Source: Rehmannia glutinosa (Eukaryota > Streptophyta > Magnoliopsida > Lamiales > Orobanchaceae). From it: a DNA stretch of 64,000 nt. The translations under genes were made by a program, and so were the position numbers. Numbering within the stretch: position 1 is the first letter of the stretch; every line of letters begins with the position of its first letter. The DNA lies in contig JABTTQ020002610.1 in the NCBI GenBank assembly GCA_016081115.2, forward strand, positions 1,922,030-1,986,029, given 5' to 3'. Under the pieces are notes generated by a model. The model was given only the letters and a program-made list of their open reading frames with translations. It had not been told where the DNA came from and did no database searches. Below, piece by piece: positions 46,289 to 56,992 of the stretch.

Positions 46289-46359
46289 GGTGGTGGTATC
46301 GATACATTGATTTAGGGTTCTTGTTCACGGGTTACTATTCACATACTATTCACGTGAAT

Positions 46360-48953
46360 AGTGAAATTGATTCATGTGAAAATCAATCGGGTGTGAACAA
46401 AATAACGACAAAGTTCGATGTAGAGAAGTTCAACGGGAATAATTTCTCATTGTGGAAAATGAAGATTAAGGCAACTTTGAGGAAAAACAATTGCTTAGCG
46501 GCAATTGGAGCGGTTTCATGCAGATATCATCGATGATGATATCCGGAACGAGATGGACGGCAATGCAATTTGCGATCCGCACTTAGACTAGCCGATGGAG
46601 TTTTATATAGTATGGAGGAAAAGAAAACGGCAAAGGAGATATGGGATACTCGAAATAATTGTATGAGGCCAAATCACTTCACAACAAGATTTTCTTAAAA
46701 AGAAAATTATATACTCTTCGTATGGCGGAAACCACTTCGGTGGACTGACCATATCGACACCTTGAGTACTCTATTTTTGCAACTCACCTCAATGGGTTAC
46801 AAAATAGAAGTTGTTGAACGTCGTGGAACTTTTGCTTCAAAGTTTTGTGATTCGCGATCAACTCATCATCAACTTGACAAACAACGCCCTTTCGAGACTA
46901 TCTAGTCTTGATGAAATGCGGCCTCTATACTTGAAAAGGAGAGCGTGCGAGAAACAAAGAGGACAGACAGTAAGTTCGCAGCGGCAAGCGTAGCGAAGCT
47001 TTGGCGGTGGTGAGAGGAAGGTCCACTTTAACGTGGCTCCGTAGGAGTCAAAATCATGGTAGATCAAAATCCAGAATAAAAAGAACATCAAGTGCTACAA
47101 GCGTGGCAAAAGAGGACACTTTAAGAAGGATTGTTGGAGTAAGAAGAATAAGCGACCGATTCATCAAATGTTCAAGGGAATATTGCAAGTACCTCTAAAA
47201 ATGGAGAAGTTTTATACGGCAAAGCAACAACCAATGGTGAAGGCATAAAACTATTTTTCGATATATAGCTATTAGACTCAGAGCAACCCGACACATGACC
47301 TCCCTGTGAGAATAGTTTCACAAATACGAACCAATCTCTCGGAGGATCCGTATTTATGGAGGATGATCATGCCTTGGATATTCTTTGGTTTTGGTACAAT
47401 CAAAATAAAAATGTTTGATGGTATAGTTCACACCATTCGGGAGGTACGACACGTGAAGGGCCTACGGAAGAATCTTTTGTCCTTAGGACAATTGGATGAT
47501 GTTGGATGTAAAACTCGTATTGAGGATGGGATCATGAAGATCGTGAAAGGAGCAATTGCGGTAATGAAGGAGGAGAAACTCGCGCGAATATGTATATGCT
47601 TAAAGGTGAGACAATGCAAGGAGGAGAAGCTTATGTTGCGGTGCGGGTTCGATTGAAGAATCAATGATAATGTGGTACCACAAACTTGGCCACATGTCGG
47701 AACAAGGTTTGAAGATTTCTCTCGAACAGGAAGCTACTACCTGGTCTTACGAAGGTATCTTTACCATTTTGTGAGCATTGTGTTACAAGTAAGCAACACA
47801 AATTAAAGTTGGCAGATCAACATCTAAGAGTAAGGGCATCTTAGAGTTGATTCACTCGATGTTTGGCAAGCACCGTTATCATCCCTAGGAGGGCGAGATA
47901 CTTTGTATCTTTCATTGATGATTACTCCAGTAGATGTTGGGTGTATCTATCAAAAGGAAGGCCCATGTATATTTAGTCTTCAAAGTTTACAAAGCTCGGA
48001 TAGAACTTGAATCGAGAAAACGATCAAGTGTCTAAGAAGCGATAATGGAGGAGAATATACGGGTGATGAATTTGAGTCTTTTGTCAACAAGAAGGCATCA
48101 AAAGAGTTCACGGTGGCGTACACACCTCAACAAAATGGAGTGGCAAAGAGAATGAATGAAGCGAACCTTGTTAGAAAGGACAATAACAATGTTGAGAAGC
48201 GCAAGTCTACCCAAGACATTCAGGCGGAGGCAATCAAACCGCATGTTATGTGATCAATCTGTCACCATCAACTATGATTGATATGAAAACGCCCATGGAG
48301 ATGTGGTGGTAAGTCTGCTGATTATTCTCGCTTACATACGTTTGAAAGTCATGTGTACATGATGTACAATGACCAAGAAAAAAACAAAGTTGAACCCAAA
48401 GTCCATAAAATGTATCTTCTTAGGGTATCTTTGATGGAGTTAAGGGTATCGCATGTGGGATCCCACTACCCACAAGGTCGTCATCGTGAGAGATGTGATA
48501 TTTGCATAAGATAAACTGCAAGACAAGGGAGATAGTAACACTTTAAAAGAGAACCAAGAGACTACTACACTACTAGTGGAATATAATCTACATAATGAAG
48601 ATCCAAAATCTTCTAAAGTAATACCAGAGCACGAGTACAAGAACAAGTTGAGTCGATGTTCAAGAAGTACATCGGTCAACTCGTCTGAAAAACCGCCAGC
48701 TTGGCAATCGGAGTATGTTATGGAGAGGAATGTTGCATATTGTCTTTTAACGGAGGATGGAGAGCCATCAACTTTCCATGACGCTACAAAAAGCTCGAGA
48801 TGCATCTCGGTGGATGACAAAGACAATGCATGAAGAAATTGAAGCTCTCCACAAAAATCAAACTTGAAACTTGCACTGGTGCAAATGGCGGAAAAATCAT
48901 TGGTAATAAAAGGGTCTACAAAAGCAGGATAGCAACGATCAAGTAGAGCGGCA
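46360..48953 (+). pseudogene. copia 2 gag, protease and integrase, broken
   Basis: Gag: KFDVEKFNGNNFSLWKMKIK (46410-46470). A zinc-knuckle region is at about 47090-47135 (CYKRGKRGHFKKDCW across frames). Pre-integrase text near 47670-47830 includes MWYHKLGHMSE. The integrase core includes RSDNGGEYTGDEF (about 48035-48075), followed by RT-upstream sequence to about 48953. Frames shift often and stops are present. Confidence 0.82.
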
Positions 48954-48958
48954 TCGTG

Positions 48959-50527
48959 TGATTAGTATGAGTTTTGCATGTAATTTGGGCTTAATTGTGG
49001 ATAGAATAAGTTGATATGCATGCGTTAATCGAGTACAAGAATAAGTTGATATTTCGCTTTGCTCATTTTGTAAGAATTAAATGATGTTTATAGCATTTTA
49101 GTGATAAATCGACATTGCGGTAAAGGATCGCCATGAATCGGCGAATATGTGATGTTTGGAGTTGAATCGAGAAGAAGTCAAATGAACCAAGGCAAGAAAT
49201 GGACATGAACGGAGTAGATTTTCCCTTAGCGGGGATGCCCATGCGTAATTCCTAGGTTGACCAAGTCCTACGGCGGGGACGCACGCCTAGACGCACGGCC
49301 CGTGCATCAACTCATCAAAAGAAATTTCATACGGCTGACGCATGGGCTGGTCGTGCGTAAGCGCACGGCCCACGGCTGTCGTGCTGTCTTGGAAAGTCAG
49401 TTTGGTCGATTTTAAATCGGGTTTTTGACCCAATGGGAGTATAAATAGAGACGAGGCGGCCCCAAACAAAGATAGACTCGATTTTTGGCACGGAAAGTAG
49501 AGAAAAGAGCAACCTTCTACCGGAGGATTTGAGAGATTGATCGAGGTTGCAACCACACGCTTGAGGATTAAAGATAGATCGAGAGATCATCGACATCCCC
49601 GAGTTTTCTCATTCCATTGTATCTTTTACTTTCGATTAGTTAGACATGAATATGAATAATTTGTCTATAAATTGTTTATTCCCATGTTCGGCTAAACAAC
49701 TTGTGATTCCGAGATTTGAGATTAGGTTAATGGATACTTTTGTTTGATGTTTAATTGCAATTGAAGTTATTATTTCAAACCCTATTCGAAAGTACTACGA
49801 TTTATTTCTTGTTTTATCAAATGGCCATTGGTTTAACTTGTTTTGATGTATTGATTCATAATTCGAGAGATGAGTTTCAATACTTAGATCTTGAGTACTT
49901 GACACGAATATTTGCATGATTGAGAAGTTTGCAAATATATTAATAATCCTTTGTGCTTTTGGGAGTTGGATATCTTATGTTGAGTAGAGATACTAGCATA
50001 GATAATCCAATCAATGTTTTTATAGACATCTCGAGAAAGAGGGTAAAATACTTTCATGATTGTCGTACATGGAAGAATAATAATAACTCGGTTGTGATTA
50101 ATCAAATAATAAGAGGGATATTAATCAAAACCATAACCACGGAAACCATTCATCTCTTTGTTCTTTCAATCAACTCTTGCTTTGTCTTTTTATGATAAAT
50201 TCTTGTCTTAGTTTTATAAACCAACCATCCAATTTCGATCGTCTCGAATAAAGATAAGACTATTGTGATCTCAATACTTAGTACACTAATTTATTAGTCT
50301 CTGTGGATTCGACATTGCTAACCCTATTCTATAAACTATACAAGACACTTGCGCGGTGAAGCTAAAAAAAAAAAAAAAGGCGAACAAGTTTTGGTCCAAT
50401 AAAAATAAGACTATTTTGGTCCATTACTTAGCGCACTAATTTATTAGTCTCCGTGGATGCGACCTTGCTTACCATATTCTATAAATTACACCGCACACTT
50501 GCGGTGAAGCTAAAAATAAGGCGAACA
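48959..50527 (+). mobile_element. Near-solo LTR of the Athila-like gypsy family
   Basis: TSD tcgtg flanks it (48954-48958, 50528-50532). It begins tgattagtatgagttttgca and ends gctaaaaataaggcgaaca, the reverse complement of the gypsy LTR ends at 32868 and 34386, so it is a diverged member of that family in plus orientation. A TATA-like box (tataaatag) is at about 49440. The LTR end occurs twice: once at about 50387 (ggcgaaca followed by agttttgg, like the first internal bases before the PBS) and again at 50527. It is therefore a 5' LTR, a few internal bases and about 130 bp of 3' LTR end. Confidence 0.88.
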
Positions 50528-50532
50528 TCGTG

Positions 50533-51964
50533 CAAGATTGGTGGTAAACGGATATACTTAGAAAGAAAGTATTGATTTCAATGAGATATTTTCCCAATGG
50601 TTCGACTCACGACGGTGAGGGTAGTCCAGCTATGTTTGCTATTTTTACTTACATCCTGGAGCGAGTTAGATGTAAAAATTGTGTTTCTTCATGGAGAGCT
50701 TGAAGAAGAAATTTATATGCTTCAACTTGAGAAGGTTTTTCTTGAAACGGGCAAAGAGAACTTGGTTTGCGGGTTGAAAAAATCTCGAGACGGTCTCAAA
50801 CATGTGCCGAGGTGTTGGTACAAGAGATTTGATTCCTTCATAATGAGCCTTGAATACAACAGACTTAGTTCGGACCATTGGGCGTATTACAAAAGGTTTG
50901 ATGATAATGATTTTATTATTTTGTTGTTGTATGTGGATGATAAGTTGGTGGCAGCCCCAATAAAGATTGGATCCAAGAAATAAAGGCACGATTGGCTAGG
51001 GAGTTTGACATGAAGGACTTGGGACCAAAGCAAACAAGATTCTAGGGATGCGATTCACCGAGACATAATAGGAAGATATGGCTTTCTCGGAAGAACTACT
51101 TTGGGAAAATTTTGCGACGCTTCAACATGCAAGATTGTAAGCCGGTTTCTACCCCTCTTCCTATTAATTTCAAGTTATCCTCAAGTATGTGTCCTAGCAA
51201 AGTAGCAATGAAATAGAGAGGATGGAGATGTCTCGAGTACCGTATGCATCAAATGATGGGGAGTCTAATGTTCGCTATGATATGTACAAGACGGACATTG
51301 CACAAGCGATGGGAGAGGTCGATCGATACATGGAGAATCATGGTAGAGCGCATTGGGATACAAAGTGAAGAGGATTCTCGAGATACATCGAGAGAAACCT
51401 CTAATGTTGCATTATGTTATGGAGGATCGGATTTTCTTGTCAAAGGTTATGTTGATTGATTTTTGCGGGTGATCTTGATAAAAGAAAGTCCACCACGGGT
51501 TATGTGTTTACACTTGCGAGGAGGAGCTGTAATGGTGGGTTTGAAACTACAGGCTATTGTAGCTCTATCTACAAGCAAGCAGAATACATAAGCGGCTACA
51601 CAAGCTTGCAAGGAAGCGAGTTTGGATTCAAGGTTATTGGAGGAGCTCGGATACAAACAAGAAAATTTGTTCTATTTTGTGATTGTCGAGTGCTTTGCAT
51701 ATTGCAAAGAACCAAGCCTTACATTCAAGGACAAAACACATCGGAGTTCGATATCACTTTGTTCGAGAAGTAGTAGAAAATGGAAGTGTGGATATGCAAA
51801 AGATCCCTTTGAAGACAACCTAGCGATTGCATGACCAAACCAATCAACACCGGCAAGTTTGAATGGTGTAGATACTCGTGTGGCCTAGCAAAAACGTAAG
51901 TAACATGAGTGACAAGTGTAGAAAATGATGAAAGGATTACAAATATGACTTTTAAGTGGGAGAA
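50533..51964 (+). pseudogene. copia 2 reverse transcriptase and RNase H, broken
   Basis: RT: SELDVKIVFLHGELEEEIYM (50658-50720) and LLYVDDKLVAAP (about 50925-50960). RNase H: DLDKRKSTTGYVFTLARR (about 51470-51525) and later EYISGYTSLQ. These are in-order copia pol blocks that continue the segment before the inserted LTR. Several frameshifts separate them. Confidence 0.82.
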
Positions 51965-52530
51965 TGTGAAAAGGTGAAACCATTTTTTGATTGGCTAATC
52001 ATTTGTCAGCAAATGTGTGGGTTAGCACACATATTTTTACTTTACAAAGCACCCATGTGTTGAATTATTGCACATATATATGGGTAGGTAACAAAAGTGG
52101 CAGTAAATCTTTTAACATTTTGCTAGATTTTGACAAAATGAAAAATGAGCCATAAAAATTGTCCGGCCAACCATTTGAAAATGAAGTTGAATAGTGCAAC
52201 AAAGTTTGCCTATAAATGGGCTTCTCATGCAGAAACTAATATCATCCCAAAACAAATTGTGTGAGTTAAAACTCTCAATTTGTAAAGCTTTTCTCAGTTT
52301 AAAGAGTGATTGTTTCTCCTATTTCAAGAGAGAGAGAGTGATATAGTTTTTCCTTGTATTTGGAGAAAGTGTTGTAATCCCTATTTTAAGTAAATTGCTC
52401 TTACACTTGTCCGTGATTTTTACCTCAAATTTATTTGGGGATTTCCACGTAAAAATATTCGTGTCATTTTACCTTTATTTTTCTCACATCACTATTGTCA
52501 TGGCTTTGTTCGGTCCGTAATTTCCTAACA
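51965..52530 (+). repeat. 3' LTR of copia 2
   Basis: 566 bp, beginning tgtgaaaagg and ending tttcctaaca, with a TATA-like box (tataaatggg, 52211-52220). It lacks the MITE found in the 5' LTR. Confidence 0.92.
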
Positions 52531-52857
52531 ATATATGGATGATTGGGATAACTTTATTGGAATTGGCTTATGGTGAAATGTTTACTTACATGGAAAGGAG
52601 TGAGTTTTTGTCTCAAATTCAGAAATATACTGAAAAACAGAGGCTGCCGGTGAAAAATCAGGAGAGAGTGTTGAAAAACCCAAGGAAATCGGAAACAAAA
52701 ATTGGTTACGTTATTGTGGGTGAATTTCAAGAAGAATTTCAAGAATAAGAAGACATTTTCGAGGAAGTTTGAGAAGATGGTATTCAAGTGTTTGGCGGTG
52801 GACCCTGCTAAGAGGCCAAGTGCTGATAAGCTTCTGAAAATGAAAATTTTCAGGTAG
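52531..52857 (+). pseudogene. STE20/BLUS1-like pseudokinase, C-lobe piece (3 of 3)
   Basis: Continues the kinase after the copia element: MIGITLLELAYGEM (subdomain IX), then a helix-like segment, and after a frame change CLAVDPAKRPSADKLLKMKI, the conserved Arg-containing block near the end of kinase domains, with a stop at 52857. The SDIW-GITLLELA pattern agrees with the STE20 group. The frame differs before and after about 52750, from an indel. Confidence 0.75.
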
Positions 52858-53452
52858 AATAATGAGAAGTATTTGGAGGATTTATAATTTAACGTACAAG
52901 TTTTTTAGATTTTAGATTTCATGCATGGACGTTCGTTAATTAATTCTTACTGTGTGGTGTTTGTTCTGATGGAATAATTATAGGGATTTTTTTTATCTTC
53001 ATCTGATCTGTTGTTGGCAAAATTCAGGAGTGAATTAATCTGTTTGAAATACTTTTAATTTTTGAATATTTTTGGTTGTACTGTGTTAGACTTCACTTTG
53101 TGTTAATTTGCTTGTCTGTTGTTAAGTTATTCATTTTTTCGGAAATCATTTTGGAATGCGTGTGTTTGGAAATAATGTAGAACTCTAGAATTTTTTACCT
53201 TTTCGATTAGTGTAATTATATCTTTAATGATATAAAATTACTTATTGGGATTAATTTCTAGCTAGAGTTATTATGAGTTGCCTAACTAATTAGATTCACA
53301 TTGAGGTATTTGGAATTTTGGAGGAGTTCGGTGATAAAACTTTTAATTCATGTCTTAGATTTATTGAAATTCTTCAATACCTTTAGGAGAATTGTGATTA
53401 TTGAAAATTAATAGGGTTAATTAAAATAATTGGAAATTAGTGTATCTAAGTG
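52858..53452. other. 3' flank of the kinase gene
   Basis: AT-rich sequence, probably 3' UTR and spacer. I see no gene or repeat in it. It ends with the target duplication tctaagtg (53445-53452) of the next MITE. Confidence 0.6.
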
Positions 53453-54035
53453 CAAAGTGTTCTAAAAATCCTCCTAGGCGTTCACCTAGGCGGCCACCAG
53501 CGCCCATTTTTGCCTAGGCGGTCCGAGGCCTAGGCGGGACCTAGGCATGCTAGGCGGGGCCTAGACGGTCTAGGCGCTCTATATGTTTTTTTTTCCGAAA
53601 TCCTAACAAAAACGACTACGACTAGTGAAAGTAGACCGACGACTCCAAATTCGGTTTAAGTGAAATTGAATATATATAATTTTTTTATTAAATAAAATGA
53701 AACAAACTTTTAGGGTATGGAAATTTTTCCATTGATAATTTGATATTATATAAATCAATGCAATATTTGTTAATGTATTGTATTTTAGATGATTTATAAT
53801 TTTATTAGATTATTGGTGTTAAATTACTTTAAAGTTTAAAGTTTAAATATCGAGATCTATTCAAAAACAATTTAAATATCATTTATAGACTTTCTGATTA
53901 TGTATTATGGGAATTATTCATAAAATTGTATATATATTTAAGGCTCGCCTAGGCCCCGCCTTGTCCCCGCCTAGGCCTTCTAGGCGCTAGGCCCCCGTCC
54001 GCCCGACTAGCGCCTAGCGCTTTTTAGAACACTTG
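53453..54035. mobile_element. hAT-type MITE, 583 bp, with CCTAGGCG repeats
   Basis: The 8-bp duplication tctaagtg flanks it (53445-53452, 54036-54043). The ends are caaagtgttctaaaaa and tttttagaacacttg. Both subterminal regions (about 53470-53580 and 53940-54020) are packed with cctaggcg, gcctaggc and ctaggcgg words in both orientations; the middle is AT-rich. No coding capacity. Confidence 0.93.
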
Positions 54036-54043
54036 TCTAAGTG

Positions 54044-54779
54044 ATAAATTCTGTACATAATGCTAGACTTCGGTTAGAATTGATTATAATACCTAGAATT
54101 AATTGATGGACCTAAATGATTGAGGGACCGAATTGCAAATAAAAGGATTTTCTTCAATTTTCTTTAATTTCTCCTCCCTGTGTCTCTTCATTTTATCCCC
54201 TGGAACACCCTAAAACACATACCCAAAAACCTCCATTAAAATCTTCACATTCAGTCCATAAAATTGAAAACTAGGAAGCCTCGATCCCTCCGGTCCACTG
54301 GTGAACTGGGGCATCAATTGAAGAAAGAATGAGTTTGTTCTGCTTATTTTTATTAAATAATTTTGTAATATAAACATAATTCTTTTAGGAAAATATATTA
54401 TGCTTTATTCCAAACATTAAATTATACTTTGATTGGGGTAAGTATTATATTTGCAAGTTCGGGAGTAAATAAGACAAAAGACCAAGTTCAGGGGATGTTA
54501 TTATATTTTGCCCTATAAATAATATAATAAGTTAGTCATAATTGATGTTTCCTAGTTCAAATTCACAATCAAAACTATATCCCCGCCAACAAAAGGGGGA
54601 AAATTAACGTCAAATGATTAGTGACTTTTTATTATAACATTTTACCATTTCGAACCCTTTTTCTGTAATTGATGTGTATCTATATCATATGTATATTTTG
54701 GGTTGAAATATGATATTGTCCATATTCTAATTCTAAGTTTTTTATCCTTAACCTATGTTGTCTAACCCGATTTTGTTTA
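54044..54779. other. Intergenic stretch
   Basis: AT-rich, with a weak CT-rich segment near 54160-54200. I see no exon, repeat or RNA gene that I can support. Confidence 0.5.
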
Positions 54780-55090
54780 TACTACTAGAAAAATGATTTT
54801 TGCAACGACTATTAGTCGTTGTACAAGGTCAATAGTCGTCGCTATTATATTTTGGGAGAACAAGTCGTTGCAAAAAAGTCATTCCAAATAACGCAACTCA
54901 AAAACTCTTTTTTTTCAACGACATGGTTGTCGTGGCGAAAAACTGTCATTATTTGCGATGATAAAGCATAGTCGTTGCAAATAAGGCTTTGATGGTTAAT
55001 CCATTTAAAGGTTATTTGCCACAACACATCGTCACAAATGCCTATTTGCATCACACTTATTAGCAATGACTTTTTCATTGCAAATACTCC
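54780..55090. mobile_element. CACTA-like terminal fragment
   Basis: It begins tactactagaaaaatgattt, close to the CACTACTAGAAA type of CACTA terminus, followed by repeated gtcgttg, caacgac, cgtcacaaatg and cattgcaaata words in both orientations. The other end was not found. It lies 3' of the AGO remnant on its strand. Confidence 0.5.
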
Positions 55091-55552
55091 AAAAAAATTC
55101 AATTTCTAGATTTTTATATTTTTTAAACTTGTTATAAACATGTATTATGATACATAGCAAACACAACATTATAAAACACAAATGTAATATTATCCACAAA
55201 TAAGCAAAATATATATAATATAGGTATTGCAATGACAGCAATTTGCAAGACTTAGCATCAGCTAGTATACCTGGCTATGTTCTTACACATAAGATAAAGA
55301 GTGCACAAGTTCTTCCAATTCATCAGCAGAGAAGCCGATTCCATCAAACAAAACATGATAGTGCGTTGGTCGTGTTGTTCCCTGTTTACACCATCCGTTA
55401 CTACTCAATTATAAGTTGGTATTGGAAACGCTCAACCATAATTGTACAACAATACAAGAAAATGATCCGAAAAAACTCACAATCATGCCCGCATGAGCAC
55501 ACATGTAGAAATCATTAGTTCTTGTATGGCAAATTTCATTGCCAATCACGGT

Positions 55553-56412
55553 TAGGGGTGACCATGGTGCGGTTTGGGCGGTTTTTTCAATATTTTCAGA
55601 CCAAATTGCTAAGTGTGGTTCGCCACAAGTTTGATTTTAAATCGCGGTTTTTTAGAATAAAACAAACATGCGATTTTCAGCGGTTTCGGGCGATTTTGCG
55701 GTTTTAACGTACAATAAGTGAATATTATATGGAACAATCAAAATGAGCAAAAACAACTTATCAATTCGATAATTAAAAAGTTAAGGATATGTTGTATTTG
55801 CCTAAATTGAATATTATAACAACTTCAATAACATATAATAGTTGAATCTAATAGAAATAGGACTGTTTGCAATCACTAAAAAAGTATTTCTTATATTATG
55901 TCCGTAAAAAATCATTTTTTAGGATTTGAAAGTATCAACTTCTCGCTTCATTTTCTCGCTTCATTTAGTCATAATCTAAAAGCATAATCTAAAAGAATGG
56001 AGAGGGATGCTTTAGATTTCCGTTTATGCTCCTAGTTTGATTTTTACAAACAAATAAATACCTCTACAAATTTTTCACCGAACAATCTCAACTTTTGATT
56101 TTATTTTCAAACTCTACCAACTTCTCGATTCCCAACTATCACTTTTGCTACAATAAATTATTTTTTTCTAAAAGCATAAGTTTTGAAACTCTCCCATAAC
56201 TTTAATATTTCAATCTCCATGTCACAAATTCCTCAACATAAATCTCATTACACAATTTACATCCATAACAAGAATCAAGGATTTGATGTTTAAACTATTG
56301 AGTAAATTGACTAATATACCTATAATACACAAGTGAAAATAATTAAATATGACTATACATAATTATACACAAATATACTATAGATTTAGAGAAATGTAAT
56401 GATATATATAGA

Positions 56413-56460
<48 letters not shown>

Positions 56461-56642
56461 GTATTCTACTTGCGGTGCGGTCGATGCGGTTTGAGACTTC
56501 AAATTGTAATCGCACCATCTTATGCGGTGCGGTTTAGATTAAAAATATTAATCGCGGTTTTTCCAATACATAAGCAATTGCGGTGTGGTGCGGTTTGGTT
56601 CGGTCGGTTTTTGCAGTTTTCGATTTTTGTTGATCAGCCCTA
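55553..56642. mobile_element. hAT-type element, 1090 bp, in an AGO exon
   Basis: Flanking copies of the 8-bp duplication differ at one base (atcacggt 55545-55552, atcacagt 56643-56650). The ends are taggggtgaccatggtgcgg and, reverse complemented, tagggctgatcaacaaaaat. Subterminal ggtgcggtttgg words recur. The AT-rich middle includes a microsatellite. No transposase frame is visible. Confidence 0.88.
56415..56460. repeat. (AT)n(GT)n microsatellite
   Basis: About 18 AT units followed by gtgtgtgtg, inside the hAT element. Confidence 0.95.
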
Positions 56643-56992
56643 ATCACAGTCCCTAAATATTAAACAGTTAACAGATGGTTAGTTAAGTCAAAATTAGTCT
56701 CGAGGCATTAATTAGAAGATAGTGAGAGATAAAACTGATGGAACATTATCAGGGGTTGGAAAAATTTCATATGATGGTTCTTTTGTGCAACCACCACCAT
56801 GAACCTGGGAGACCAGTGTTCGCCCAGAAACTTGCAAGCCTGAATAACAACAAAATCATTATTTAGATTTCAAGAAGAAAAACAAATAGGCTTAGAGTAG
56901 AAGCGACAACAAAATGTTTCGTTTAAGAAAGACCTCGATAATTTGCTCCAGCTCAATATTCAAAACTTAACTGAGACTCACTCACTCCATCC

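Larger units (their letters stand above)
45131..52530 (+). mobile_element. Ty1/copia retrotransposon 2 in the kinase gene
   Basis: TSD atata flanks it (45126-45130, 52531-52535), and deleting it rejoins kinase codons SDI-W-MIG. LTRs are 45131 to about 46288 (with a hAT MITE inside) and 51965-52530 (566 bp), starting tgtgaaaagg and ending tcctaaca. A purine tract (aagtgggagaa, 51954-51964) precedes the 3' LTR, and a degenerate tggtatcgat follows the 5' LTR as PBS. Internal order is gag, knuckle, integrase, RT, RNase H. A gypsy-family LTR interrupts the RT region. Confidence 0.92.
55271..56992 (-). pseudogene. AGO4: ARGONAUTE4-clade PIWI-domain remnant, split by a hAT element
   Basis: Minus-strand exons: 56992-56934 (DGVSES then VLNIELEQIIE after a small deletion), 56839-56735 (ACKFLGEHWSPRFMVVVAQK, NHHMKFFQP, DNVPS), 56652-55481 interrupted by the MITE (GTVIGNEICHTRTNDFYMCA, HAGMI) and 55381-55271 (GTTRPTHYHVLFDGIGFSAD, ELVHSLSYV then a stop). 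The order and wording match the PIWI domain of AGO4-type Argonautes, which bind 24-nt siRNAs for RNA-directed DNA methylation. Defects: a lost GT donor after DNVPS, a frame-breaking deletion, the stop after LSYV, and the MITE inside an exon. Upstream (MID, PAZ) and downstream parts were not found. Confidence 0.85.
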
